From positions 4,671,293 to 4,735,292 of the forward strand of contig JAAOOA010000086.1 in the NCBI GenBank assembly GCA_012861695.1: a stretch of DNA of 64,000 nucleotides, in the 5' to 3' direction. This document shows positions 46,946 through 58,800 of the stretch, one piece after another. Below the pieces are notes generated by a model. That model did not search any database and was not told where the DNA came from. It worked only from the letters and a program-made list of their open reading frames with translations. The DNA comes from Trematomus loennbergii (lineage: Eukaryota; Chordata; Actinopteri; Perciformes; Nototheniidae). The translations under genes and the position numbers were made by a program. Position 1 is the first letter of the stretch. Every line of letters begins with the position of its first letter.

Positions 46946-47745
46946 TTGAGAAGAAGCTGCACACCTTATGTTTTATACTTTATTAGTTTTGAATTAGGAT
47001 CAATAGGGTATCACTCAACTGCAGTGGCCTACTGCAGGATACTCTGCAACTTCTACAGGTGCACCATAGACAGTATCCTGACCTTCTACAGGTGCACCAT
47101 AGAGAGTATCCTGACCTTCTACAGGTGCACCATAGAGAGCATCCTGACCTTCTACAGGTGCACCATAGAGAGCATCCTGACCTTCTACAGGTGCACCATA
47201 GAGAGCATCCTGACCTTCTACAGGTGAACCATAGAGAGGATCCTGACCTTCTACAGGTGCACCATAGAGAGCATCCTGACCTTCTACAGGTGCACCATAG
47301 AGAGGATCCTGACCTTCTACAGGTGCACCATAGAGAGTATCCTGACCTTCTACAGGTGCACCATAGAGAGCATCCTGACCTTCTACAGGTGCACCATAGA
47401 CAGTATCCTGACCTTCTACAGGTGCACCATAGAGAGCATCCTGACCTTCTACAGCTGCACCATAGAGAGGATCCTGACTGGCTGCATCACGGCAGCTGCA
47501 CCACCCTCAATCGTAAGGCTTTACAGAGGGTGGTGAAAACTGCACAGCACATCACCAGGACGGAGCTGCCATCCATGGAGGACCTCTACTCCCAGCGGCT
47601 CAGGAAGAAAGCCCTCAGGATTATAAAAGACCCCCATCACCCCAGCAACAAACTGTTCTGTCTGCTGTCGCAGCATCCGGACTAAAACCACCAGACTCAG
47701 GGACAGTTTCATTCCACAGGCAATAACACTGTTAAACAACTGAAC
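46946..47745 (+). pseudogene. L2-like LINE ORF2 C-terminus with internal 11-codon amplification
   Basis: The frame from 46946 reads FYRCTIESILT repeated; the sequence after the array gives TLNRKALQRVVKTAQHITRT, ELPSMEDLY, HPSNKLFCLL, then after a frameshift TTRLRDSFIPQAITLLNN. This is the conserved C-terminal end of L2-type LINE reverse transcriptases. A normal copy has one FYRCTIESILTGC segment, whereas here the segment is present thirteen times in frame. The WYGN region that normally follows is deleted, and the end is frameshifted, so the copy is inactive. The 3' untranslated end follows at 47760-47972. Confidence 0.88.
47049..47477. repeat. 33-base minisatellite, 13 units, inside the LINE frame
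   Basis: Each unit is TTCTACAGGTGCACCATAGA plus 13 more bases, encoding FYRCTIESILT. Units differ mainly at one position (AGTATC, AGCATC or AGGATC) and one ATAGACAG variant; no unit has a length change. Confidence 0.95.
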
Positions 47746-47759
47746 TGTTGAAACAACAT

Positions 47760-47972
47760 CCATAACATTCATCTGGCTGCAACTTTATCTAATATATCAT
47801 GTATATATATTCCAATCACTTGTATATACTCTTATTGCACTATTTCACCTTTTTACAATATTTCTGTTTTTCTTTTTTATTGTGTTGCACTGTTGGAGGA
47901 GCCTGTGACCTAAGATTTTCATCGTCATAACTACACTGTGGCTATGTACGTATGACCAATAAAAGCCTTGAA
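47760..47972 (+). mobile_element. L2-like LINE 3' untranslated end
   Basis: GTTGGAGGAGCCTGTGACC, CTACACTGTGGCTATGTACG and AATAAAAGCCTTGAACC, continuous with the ORF above. Confidence 0.8.
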
Positions 47973-47974
47973 CC

Positions 47975-48955
47975 TACTAGTTATGCTATTACTTTTCTAA
48001 AAGAGTAGGGTAAGTAAAATATGATGGCACATATTCCACTTTAATGTGTTAACAATATCAGGTTGTCACTTTTGGTTTTAACTTTTTATGGTAATGTGGG
48101 CCGGTCCACCCCTTTGGTTAAGTCTAAAACATCCTAAAAGCTATTAAATGGATTGCTATAAAATGTTGTGAAGATATTCATGTTCCCCAGTGGATGAATC
48201 GTAATGACTGTATACTTTGACTTTCAGTCTAGCACCACAAGCAGGTTAACATGTTGGTTTGTTATTTAAATATCTTAACACATTTTGTCATGATCTGGTA
48301 AAATGTGGTTTCAGACATATATGTGAATCGTTATAAATCATCAGATCAAAATGTCATATGTTTTATATGATTTAATACCTGCAAGAACATCAGCTCTACT
48401 GGGTTTAATGCTAATTTTCTAAATGTGACTATGCTTTCATGCTATATTAAGATGGTGTCCATAGTTATTATATCTGTCGTTATGTTTCAAACCAGCATAT
48501 TAGTATACTTATTGAAGAATGCTAGCCCACTGATGTTAGCATTTAGCTTTAAGCCCAAACACAGCAAAACAGAGCTGCTAGCCTGATAGTGTACACTGTG
48601 TATATCAACATAAACTTTAGCAACCACATTTAGCATGTAGCTTAACAGGAGCTTATATGTTCACTGAGTCATATGCCCCAGCTCAAAATCCTCTTAATGT
48701 GACACATTAAGGAGAGCTTTCATACATTTTGATGTTCTCAGGAGTATCATTTGTTGTACTAGGTCAAATGTTCATGTTCCGGGAGTCAGTTATGTTGAAA
48801 ACCCCTATCTACTGCTTACAGCTTACTTATGTTATATCTAAATCACTCTACTGGCAGGCAGGATAGTTTTCTTTGACATAAGACATTGACATTTAGCATG
48901 GCTTTGACATTTGAACAGCAATGATAGCACATACTAATCCCTCACAATGTTAGTT
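47975..48955. other. Unassigned intergenic DNA
   Basis: No feature recognised. Confidence 0.5.
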
Positions 48956-48958
48956 TAT

Positions 48959-49545
48959 AGATAAGATAAGATAAGATCGTACTTTATTGATCCCAATTTG
49001 GGAAATTGTTTTTGTTACAGCAGCATAAAAGACAAGGCATTTTACAATAAAACAAAACTACAAAATAAACAAGAATAGAAAGAAAAATAAAATAAAATAG
49101 AAAATATACATGTTGAAATAGAAAATATACATGGAGATATTATATATACAAATATATATATATATTCAAAAATATATGAATATGGAATATGGAGTATTAA
49201 ATATTGAACAGATGATATGGGTGTAAAATGTTCAACGTGGTTTTATTCCAAGAGAAACTATGGAGCAGAGAGTTCTCTTCCAGCCAGAGGTGATTTATTG
49301 TACAGTGTTATTGCAGTGGGCAGGAATGTTTTCCTGTATCGGTCCTTGTGACAGGGGAGCTGCAGCAGTCTGTTGGAGAAGGAGCTCCGTTGACTGTCCA
49401 GCTGCAGGTGGAGAGGATGGGTGGGGTTATCCATGATGGACAACAGCCTGTTCAGTGTCCTCCTCTCCACCACAGCTTCAAAGGGGTCCAGCTTGATGCC
49501 AATGACTGACCCAGCTTTATGCAGGAAGGTAGGACCCTGGGAACA
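48959..49545 (-). pseudogene. L2-like LINE C-terminus and 3' end, minus strand
   Basis: Read on the minus strand, FLHKAGSVIGIKLDPFEAVV leads into VERRTLNRLLSIMDNPTHPL, then QRSSFSNRLLQLP, CHKDRYRKTFLPTAITLYNKS and a stop. This is the last part of an L2-type LINE protein. The untranslated end follows and finishes with AATAAAGTACGAT and (CTTAT)n, seen on the plus strand as AGATAAGATAAG at 48959. 5'-truncated; the visible C-terminal frame is intact. Confidence 0.85.
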
Positions 49546-49587
49546 TACTGTAAGGATCTCAACTACCGTTCCCTATACAGAGAAAAT

Positions 49588-51115
49588 GGTAACACTTTAT
49601 GGTAAGGGTACATGAATCATCATGAATTCATGCATGACTTAATGCATGAAAAAGCATGAATTCATTCATGTAGTACTTCATGAACTATCAGTAATGTACA
49701 AGGATTAATAGTATCTCATGCATGACTTAATGCAGGAACAATACCTTAATTAATGCATCAACTAAGGTATCTCAATCCTCATGACTTCTGAGTTATTCAT
49801 GATGTCTTCTTCATATAGATCTGCAGTTAAAGTGACAGGCCAAAACACTGACCAGTCACAGCAAAGTGTTGTAATCATGATTAACTAAGCATTATTTTGT
49901 CATTACTTCATCATGTTTGTGCCCCTTCAAATAAAGTGGTGACCCGGTCTGTCGGTCACAGCAGTGAATGTATTCTGTTGAATTCAAAGTGTTGTAATCA
50001 TGATTAACTACAAATCAATAATTTGGCACCTTAGGGGAAACCAAACTGAGAAACTTTTGAAAGAACATCTTGCAGTTATATGGACTTACTGGCTTGGAAA
50101 CAGGCATAAGAAAGGACCTCTCGGTCGTTGACTGAAGGACATTCGGGTCATGTTTCCCTGATTGAACCACCAAGAGCTCACTGACTTCAGATATGAAGAA
50201 GATGGACGTTTCAAGATAGCCCCTGTTCGTGCCTCACGTCTATTATCATTACATATGAGTCAGGTGTTTTTTTCTGAAAGATAAATCCCTGATGATCTAT
50301 ATGCAAGTAATTTCAGTGCATGTTATCTGTTGTGGTCAAGTTAAAATCACACATAATTCAACAATATAAACATGGTATGATTTACTATTAACTTACTATT
50401 GCCATGTATCTTGTCTTTGCCGAAAATTTATTGCTTTCTTATGTGACATGATATGTGAAAATGTGATCTTGTTGGCTTTGGATTATAAATTAAAGTTTGT
50501 TAATATTATGAATGAGTTATCTTAAATGGTTTGTGAGCTTTAAGATAATACTGATGATACATAGAAAAAAGTCCTAACTAAATAATTGATAATTGAAATT
50601 AAGTCCAAAATTATGATCTAATTTGCATTTGTAATATTGCCAAATACATGATGCCTAAATAAACATAAGGGCTGACTTTATTTGAGGGATCACAAAGATA
50701 GTTGATATACAGTATGAGCACCAAATGGTTAATAAAGGTGATTTCACATAGGCCATTCATCATATGTTATTTATCAGTGTAAACGACGGAACGGGTCAAC
50801 ACTTTATTTGAAGGGGCACAAACATGATGAAGTAATGACAAAATAATGCTTAGTTAATCATGATTACAACACTTGGAATTGCTGTGACTGGTCAGTGTTT
50901 TGGCCTGTCACTTTAACTGCAGATCTATATGAAGAAGACATCATGAATAACTCAGAAGTCATGAGGATTGAGATACCTTAGTTGATGCATTAATTAAGGT
51001 ATTGTTCCTGCATTAAGTCATGCATGAGATACTATTAATCCTTGTACATTACTGATAGTTCATGAAGTACTACATGAATGAATGATGACATGTACCCTTA
51101 CCATAAAGTGTTACC
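49588..51115. mobile_element. 1.5-kb foldback transposon with 8-bp target duplication
   Basis: Exact copies of GAGAAAAT flank the element (49580-49587, 51116-51123). It starts GGTAACACTTTATGGTAAGG and ends with the inverted copy. The inverted arms are very long: left 49588-49945, right 50793-51115, the left arm being longer mainly through about 35 extra bases of TGAATTCATGCATGA-type sequence. The 847-base centre has no convincing transposase frame. An 8-bp duplication suggests hAT-like or P-like mobilisation. Confidence 0.92.
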
Positions 51116-51123
51116 GAGAAAAT

Positions 51124-52009
51124 CAAGTAATCCGCCAGATTCCGTGAAAAGCCTTTATTTACTTATTAATAGTGTAAAGAATGTGCACACACCATCATAT
51201 TATTCCCAGTATCCCACCACTGTAATCCTCCCCAGTAGGTAGTTAGGTAAGATCACGAGAGGTGTTGTGTAACTTTACCCGCACAAAGCCTTTATGATAG
51301 ACATTTCAATTTATCACGCTCACTGCTCTGCAGCAATTCACACGTGCACATGTATAGAATGCATGATTGCACGCACACAAAGGCACATGCAGACCCCTCT
51401 TATGCACTTATACAATAATCATAGAGGAATTAGCAGATAATGACATTTCTAGTGGAGGGATTATAAATCAGGGTTACAGCATGGACATTAATGACCTCAT
51501 CCTTTAGTGTGATGTAATGTATGTTGTTACTGTTTTTCTGACCTGTGAAAAAAAAACAGGAGACTTCTGAGAATTGCATGCAAGTGAATTGGAATCAGTG
51601 GGCTATTTTTATATGCTATATTTTCCATCCTGCTCTGTACTTGGGTGAAGACTGGCCAGATGCCCTAATAATAATCCAAGCAAAGCACGGTGTCCTCATT
51701 ACTGACGGAAATGAAGCTGTCACATTTTTCAAAGTGCAGTGGTACAGTTGGCCTGAGCTGTCCTTCCTCTCGTCTTTCAGGGCATTGAGTGTAATTATTT
51801 GTCCTGTCCAAACATTTCTTTGATATAAATCTGAGGTGACCTGTTTTGATAAAGATGAATCTTGTTTAACTGATGTATACGACCTTGAGTAAAACTTGAG
51901 GGCTGCAGTTTTGGTATTATACAGATAAATGGGTCTATGTCATGTACAACCATTGGTAGATGTTACACCTGAAAGAAAGATAAGGAAACACAGGAGGACA
52001 AACATCCTC
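51124..52009. other. Unassigned intergenic DNA
   Basis: No feature recognised. Confidence 0.5.
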
Positions 52010-52013
52010 TTAA

Positions 52014-52759
52014 GTGCAAAATGCACTTTGTGATGTATTTTATACATAAATATGTGTCCCCGGTGTGTCGGGGAGCTCACGCAGCGTCAGAAAATAAAAC
52101 CCTCTCTCTTTTCCTCCGTACCCAAATCTTTTAAAAACAGGTGTACAACGAGCGGATACAGATTTCCATCCGCTGTGACGTGTCCATCCGCTGTGACGTG
52201 TCCATCCGCTGTGACGTGTCCATCCGCTGTGACGTGTCCATCCGCTGTGAGGTCGGCGGACCCACAGAAAGTTGCTATCAGAAACAATGCCTGACGTGTT
52301 TTGGACGTAATCTCGTCTTTGTTTACATTAGCAAGCCTCGCTAACACTCAGAGCTAACCTGTACTGTGTAGAGCACATGTGTTTAAAAAGCAGGAAATAA
52401 AAAAAAACTCACCTTGTGATAAACCTGCAAGAGAAAAAGCATTTGAGCTCCATACTGTTTCAGAAATAATCCTTGACGTGGTTTAAACAGGATGGCGTTT
52501 TATCACAGCAGAATTTAACTTTATCTACGGTAGAATTCTGATCAGGCATTAGCTCCGCCTCTTCTTCTTTCTTTTTTTTCAAGCTAAGGACCAAGATCCG
52601 CGTTTTTCTAACAGGGCTGCAAAAGAGGGGTTTGAGCAGTATGAGGCATGGCTACAATGGGTGATCTGTTTGGTATATTGAAAAAAAAACTTCACAGACA
52701 TGTGAAGTGTAGACATGGCCCTACAATATATTTTTCAAATATAGCATGATAGGTCCACT
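52014..52759 (+). mobile_element. TTAA MITE containing an 18-base minisatellite
   Basis: TTAA at 52010-52013 and 52760-52763. The left part (GCAAAATGCACTTTGTGATG, AAATATGTGTCCCCGGTGTG) matches the reverse of 41030-41149; the right end reads GCATGATAGGTCCAC. The extreme left terminus appears shortened compared with the 41-kb copy. Confidence 0.7.
52165..52254. repeat. 18-base minisatellite, 5 units, with CRE-like TGACGTG
   Basis: Unit TCCATCCGCTGTGACGTG; the first four are identical and the fifth ends TGAGGTC. Each of the four has a TGACGTG word, a CREB/ATF half-site. Confidence 0.95.
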
Positions 52760-52763
52760 TTAA

Positions 52764-53256
52764 GTAAAAGACCAAATCATGTCAAGCTTTAACCTGTTAA
52801 GCCCTGAGCCTGTTTTTTCAGTCTTTACAATGCACTGTTGGAAAATACCTTCCAAAGGCTAAATTCAAACTCAATACCATAAATAACTGGGTACCAAAGT
52901 GCTTTACCTGATAGAACACGTTCCACACGAGCAGCAACCATCCGGCTGGGCCTTTTGCTGCATATCATCTCTCCCTCTCCACTGTTTCCAGTAGATCTCT
53001 ACTGTCCAATGAAATTCCCCAAAATATCATATTAAAAAGTAAAAACAATAACTTGCTTTTGGCATTGAAATGGATTAGAATCTCACCATGTTCCTGGATG
53101 TCAGGAAGGCCAGGAAGTCGTTCCCTTCAAGTCCACAACCAGTCATAGGGGTTCAAATGCAAAGCCTGAACGAGACAAGAGCGGAGACTTACATTTTACA
53201 ATTATATTTTTTAATTACCAGAGCAGTGTTTACGACATGCAGAGAACAGATCAAAT
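52764..53256. repeat. Duplicated segment, copy 2
   Basis: Second copy of 41154-41640. It differs by small insertions, including an extra stretch near 52988-53010 and the intact TTAAGCCC near the start. Confidence 0.85.
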
Positions 53257-53259
53257 CCC

Positions 53260-54450
53260 CTGACAGACTCACACACTTTGGTGATGTCCTCATCTAATTA
53301 TGTTTCATTTTTAGCAGCAAAGTAACATTACTCAAAGTATATGTCGGACCCAACTCATTTACAGTTGTTTTGCATCTCATCAACAATGGTCTGTATCATT
53401 GAGTAGAAAAAAACTGTCCCTACAGTTTCAGGTAGAAACACACATTTGTAAGAAAAGTTTACAATGAAGCACAAAAACCCTCTTTGTATTAAGCGAGCTG
53501 CCACAGAAAGAACAGCTTAACATGCCAACCTTTGGTAGTGAGCTACAGTTAGCTAACTTCATGTTCAACACAAAACCTCTAACGTGCATTACATTGACGA
53601 TTTTAAACAAAACTATACCAGGATGCTAAAACTGAAGCAGCTCAATGGAATTCAGCAACTTGTCCTTTTCTTACTGTGCCTTACCTAAAAAAAACCCTTT
53701 CGTAAAATTTGCTTTAAAAAACTGCAAAAATAAAGGCCTAACATGAATATATTGTCATAGACCTTTAGACAATTGGAATCTCCTCTCTGTCCACAGCAAG
53801 TGTGACTCAACATTTTGTATTTAAGATCTCACGGTTCTTAAGATGACTGAAGTAGCACAGCTTGTTTCTATTTATGCAGCAGTGGGTGATAAGCCCTCAT
53901 CTAAAGAGCATCCCTTTAAATCCACCCTAATTTAGTGAGTGACCCTTAAACAGATTCTGGTTTGATTTGGACATCCATGAAAGTGTACAAAATCAGTTAC
54001 TATAGGGCTCTACAGAAAACTTTTTTAGATCAGATTTTCATGGAACCAGCCGCCTTAACTTTTACAGTGGAAGGGCTGTGCCCCGGCACACACAGACGAC
54101 AGGTCGTTCCTCAACATGACCTGCTGCTAATCCGGTTAAAGATAGCAGCAGGTGAGCCGGGCTGTCCGCAGACTGACCTACTGTTCAGAGTGATTCAATC
54201 CCTTTGCTTCCTCGCTCCACGCTTATTAGCTTATCAGACATTTATTTGCCTCTGTCGCTTTAATTGGTTGACTAGGTATTTCTGTCCCCGCCTCTTTAGG
54301 AAACTGGAGACAAGCCTGACTCGATTTGTTTCAATGGGAAAAGTAAACATGAGCAGCACAGATTATGACTGATGCTTTCGCTCCGTAGTCACAGTAGTAC
54401 ATATTGTATCAATTTTTACTATCCACATATCTTCCGAAACATTTTGACAC
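53260..54450. other. Unassigned intergenic DNA
   Basis: It holds a 136-codon frame (53962-54372) that resembles no family I know and lacks supporting signals. Confidence 0.45.
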
Positions 54451-54459
54451 TAAAGTTGT

Positions 54460-54790
54460 CACAGTCGAGAATAGAGCAGGGTGGATCTATGTGCAGGACG
54501 AGGAATACATACAAATAAAAATAAACTTTGATAGGTTTTCCAGGCAAAACAGAGCAGGGCAGAACTCTCCCATGAACGATAAACACGCATCTGACAGAAA
54601 AGGGAGGGAAAACCAGAACTTAAATACTTGAAGAACTAATCACTAGGACAAGACACAACTAGAGAGCACAGGAATAACACAGGGGCAACAGGTGAATATG
54701 ATCTGATGATCAAACAGGCAGGAAACACAGAGACAGGAAGTACAAACAGACAAAAGACAGGGTGAACACATTCAAAGCACATTTTTCTGA
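54460..54790 (-). repeat. Common fish interspersed repeat, minus orientation
   Basis: It has antisense polyadenylation-type sequence (AAATAAACTTTGAT), GGGGCAACAGGTGAATATGA and a purine-rich end (GACAGGAAGTACAAACAG). Same general family as 25200 and 39020. Confidence 0.5.
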
Positions 54791-56363
54791 TTTGCCGGAA
54801 TCAGCAACACGCTTGAGAGAACGCAGAGCAGTAAACATAGTAGCATAAAGTAGTCAAACTTTGTCAACGTTTTAGCCTAACTTCAACAAATACATTTGGA
54901 CGCTCAAGCTAACCAATATTTGTAGCAATAAAACATGTTTGTAAGCTGTATAACTATATAATGTTGTCTAAATAAAGTATAAATACATTAGACCACGCCC
55001 ATTTTAGAGACAGGAAGTGTACCCCTTTCCTACCATTGGTTCCGATTAATGCTCTGTCTTTTACTTAGAAAACAACTTTACTTTAATATCTTTCCTCTAA
55101 CAGCCAACTTTCATTCATAGTACATCAAGGTTAACTGCGGGAGTTAACTAAAGGTGAGTCAAATTTGATTTTAGTGTTTGAGTCTGACAGAAAAAGACCA
55201 CAATAACTAGATTTTTCAACATTGAAGCAGTCAGTGACAACATGTCTGAGTCACCACATCAGTCTGTTTCTGCGTCACTGCATCTCACACTAACTCATAT
55301 CCGTCTCTCGCACTCTGTCCTTATTTAATTACATGCAAATCTGTCCAGTCAAAGTTGTTTTAGCACATATTACTCCTCTGCTTCCAACTCAACTGGAAAA
55401 CATGGGCTATATTTCTATTTTTCAACAAACATCTCTGCAGTTTTTCTCCCATTACATGATATCAATCTTTGTTTATGTTTCCTTTCCCTGTGAACATGCC
55501 GTGCAGTGTTGTGAAAGGTGATGAGAAAGCTGCAAAAAATATGTTTGTTGGCGGAGTTGCTTCATTTCAACACCCGGTTGCAGATATAGGATGACTCAAT
55601 GAAAGCTTTGAAGAGCCCAGTTCTCTTTTACAGCTCATTAGAATAAGTACATTTATAAACTCTCTCTGACCTCTCTGGGTTTTTCTCATTTAAATAATGC
55701 TTGTTAGTCAGCGGTGTCAGGCGCTTTCTGTGTGCTGTGAAGTAAGAGTTCAGCAGCAGGGCAGGAATGTTTTGATTCAGTATCAATTAAAGCAGAATGA
55801 ACGGGCTGTAAAATGTCTTACATTGTAAATATGCACGTTGTCACACACAGCATTTCATAAGGAAGACATTTATCAGCAATGCAGATATGTGTTTGCACAA
55901 TTATCATTATCTGTGAGAATTTAATGTTAGAATAAGGATAGATAATTCAACTGATCAGTTATGCTTATTACTGCATATACAGTATTTGTAATTTGCAAGA
56001 TTTCTTACATCTTACAAAGATACATTTTTCCTGGTAAAATGTTGTTTTTCTTATCTAGTCAATATTGGGCTTTTCTGTTTCAATGACATTTCTTCTTTCA
56101 GACAAGTGGAAGAATAACCCTCCAAAATACACATTAAAGTGTTCATTTTAAAAACTCTAGAGTTATCCTTAATTCACCAGAAGTTAAAAGAGTATGCCGC
56201 CATATTTCAATATAACATGACGGAAACTTGTCATACAAAACATTGTCTTGAATTAGATATCAACCTTGGTAGTTTCACAGTATTATATATTCGTTAAACT
56301 ACCTTATTCCCTGTAGTGTCTCCCCTTCATTTCTCACTCATCTACATTGCATTTTATATTTAA
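54791..56363. other. Unassigned intergenic DNA
   Basis: No feature recognised. Confidence 0.5.
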
Positions 56364-56843
56364 ATGGGCCCTATTATGCTTTTTGGGTTTCCCCTTTCCT
56401 GTAGTGTGATCTATAGCTTTTTGTGCACGTAAATGGTTTGCAAAGGCTAAAATCCCTGTGTTACCTCCAGAGGGAGTTTCCCTCCCCCCGCCTGAAACAC
56501 CTCAATTGGACTTCTTTGTTTACTTCCGTAACATAGTGACATCACTGTAACACTCGCGATTCTAATAGCTAGCGTTCCAACACATTGTACGTGATAGGCT
56601 AAGGGGTGGGACATCTCTAAGGGGTTGACCAATCACAACAGAGCCGGCTAGCTAACCAATCAGAGCAGACTGGACTCTGGTTTCAGACAGAGGGTGAAAA
56701 GAGGTGCTGCAGCACAGGCAGGATGAGAAAAAGAAAGAGCTTTTTGAACATTAAAGCATGGAGACATGTCCCGGTGGAGACATGTCCCAGTAGAGACACT
56801 AAAATACTGATATGAACCTGAAAATAAGCATTATATGTCCTCT
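56364..56843 (-). mobile_element. TTAA MITE, most complete copy of the family
   Basis: TTAA on both sides (56360-56363, 56844-56847). The ends are ATGGGCCCTATTATGCTTTT and GCATTATATGTCCTCT. The interior includes GGTTGACCAATCACAACAGA, also present reversed at 11670 and 61205. No coding capacity. Confidence 0.85.
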
Positions 56844-56849
56844 TTAATT

Positions 56850-57595
56850 TAAAACCTTCTGTGTGGTGGCAGATCTCAGCTGAATGAACAACACAATGAC
56901 ATCTTTAATCATTGTGTTGACTTTTTCAAGCTCATGAGTACACAGATGGGTTAACAATACAACTCAAAGCCTATGCAACAGTGATGCAGCAAATACCCAT
57001 TTGTCCTTAAAGCTGTAATCCTTGTCAGGTTGCAAACGTAAGCAATCAATTAGTCACATCCTGTCATGATTGTATTCCACTTGTCCAGCTTCTAAACCAC
57101 GATTCAATGCAGCACCTCTCTGCGTGACTAACTCATCACGGATGCTGCTACTGTTCTATATGTCAACCCCTCACAGACCTCGCTCTTCATCACATCACAG
57201 CTCTTATTGTATCTGATGGCCAGAGGCAGACAGCTCACAAAGCAACAGTGTGACTAACAGGATGATTCTACCCTCTACCTCCTCCGGGACAGGCAAATGA
57301 AAGGGGTAGAGAGGAGGCTAAACATCACTTTGCAGCGGTGCCCAATTAAAAAAACGATTAAAACACATGGCTGTCTGTCCCATGTATTCCTCAGGTGGTT
57401 CCCGTGTCATGGAGACTGGTTTCCCCTCCGGAGGGACTCCCATGCTCATGGGAGCCGTAACCACACACCTGCTTTTGTTTTGTTCTCTCCAGGTAGATAA
57501 AAGAACATTCGAGGGTGGGGGGGGGCATTGTACCGAGGAGGAGAGGCAGGTGCGTCACACATCTTTGGTTTCAGCTATTTGGTCTCAGAGCAGTC
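56850..57595. other. Unassigned DNA upstream of the candidate first exon
   Basis: Not repetitive; becomes more GC-rich after 57370 and has a poly-G run at 57518-57526. It could include promoter or upstream untranslated exon sequence. Confidence 0.4.
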
Positions 57596-57599
57596 AGGG

Positions 57600-57879
57600 C
57601 ATTAAGAGGAAGAAGCAGCAGAGGAAAGGAAGGAAGTGCAGCGAGGGGAAAGTTGCTTAGCCTGTGAATCAAAGGGTTCTCCAACCAGAGCTGCAGTGAG
57701 GAAGAGAAGACGGAGAAGGAGAGAGGGAGGCATATTTACAGCAGGACCACATCTCTCTGGTGCACTATCACCTGGACGCTCTGCAGCAGACACACTCTTT
57801 CACCAGAGGCTCAGTGCACGACAGCGAATATAATCAAACACTTAAGAGGACATGAAGACCGGCAAGAGATCCTTCATAG
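57600..57879 (+). promoter_or_regulatory. Candidate 5' untranslated region and first exon
   Basis: A purine-rich, non-repetitive segment leading to an ATG at 57852 and a good donor (ATAG then GTAGGAG) at 57880. TATTTACAG lies at about 57732. The transcription start cannot be placed; the left boundary is arbitrary. Confidence 0.35.
57852..57879 (+). CDS. Candidate first coding exon of an unidentified gene (partial)
   Basis: The ATG is preceded by AGAGGAC, an acceptable Kozak context with G at -3. It encodes MKTGKRSFI plus one base before the GT donor, so the next exon would be phase 1. No downstream exon is recognised before the window ends, which would make the first intron at least 6 kb, normal for a vertebrate neural or signalling gene. 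I do not recognise the nine-residue start. The evidence is the join of start context, donor and non-repetitive GC-richer leader; no homology is claimed. Confidence 0.38.
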
Positions 57880-58405
57880 GTAGGAGCTCCTTTAATTCTG
57901 TGTGATGAGACGCAATACAGCAGAGGAGGATGCACATCGACACGTGCAACTTTTCCTCTTTTGTGGGTAGATCAAACAGCTAAATATTATCCTGTTTCCT
58001 CCTTATTCAATCATGTGACTCATGTATGTGTATGACTGTCTGTTTATTACCCTTCACTCACTCTGCTGGCCTTGACGTCATTGATTAGATTGCTTTTTGG
58101 CAAACAAACAACTCGATTCATCCAGCTCTCTTGTGCTGTGCTTGCGTTGTCTGTTTAATTTTGTAATGTCCAACACAGAGACTCCCCCCTCCTCCCCTCC
58201 CTGCAGCACCCTTGCTACTCATCTCATTTGTCACCCGAGAGGATACAAGCTAATGCCAGGCCTCCACATAGAAACCAGGGCTGAAAGGATGGGATTGTTT
58301 TGGGATTCAGCGATAGCCCAAAAAAAACGTTTGGTTCCATAGATATTGAAATGCAGCTCATAGTTAAATAAGTACATTTGGTCTTTTCTAATACCCCCTT
58401 AGCCC
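57880..58405. other. Unassigned DNA, possible first intron
   Basis: No further exon-like segment or repeat is evident. Confidence 0.4.
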
Positions 58406-58409
58406 TAAA

Positions 58410-58800
58410 GCAGCAGCTCAACAATTTGGGAAATGCACTTATTTGCTCTCTTGTAGAGAGATAATTGAGAAAATGCTAACTGCTCGTATTGTCAATAAAG
58501 CTAGCAGATGGTTAGCTTAGCATAAAACAGCGGGAAACCAGCTAGCATCGCTACGTCCGAACCTATCAAAATAAAATGCTATAGTGGTGCTTTAGAGGTG
58601 CCTGCCAGCACCTCTAAAGCCCACTACTATAGCATTTTGTTCTTCCTGGATGACGCTTAGGTTTTGTAGACATTACACATTTCTTCCTTCTTTATGCTAT
58701 GCTAGGCTAACCAGCTACTACTTTCAGACCAGAAAATGGTATTCATAAAGTCCATTAACACTTAAGGGGCTTCACAATCTCTACAGCAAGTTAGACGATG
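58410..58800. mobile_element. MITE-like repeat with central hairpin
   Basis: CAACAATTTGGGAAATGCAC at the left and GCTAGC/TTAGCTTAGC words inside match the style of the repeat at 19972-20185. No clear termini. Confidence 0.5.
58573..58638. repeat. Imperfect inverted repeat, arms of about 30 bases
   Basis: AAAATGCTATAGT and ACTATAGCATTTT, and GCTTTAGAGGTGC and GCACCTCTAAAGC, pair with a small asymmetry between them; the loop is CTGCCA-like. Confidence 0.9.

Noticed and set aside
47059..47685. 208-codon frame with HHREHPDLLQV repeats
   Set aside because: A shifted reading of the LINE minisatellite; the native LINE frame is FYRCTIESILT.
53962..54372. 136-codon open frame
   Set aside because: No recognisable domain, no coding-like context, and random frames of this size occur in DNA of this length.
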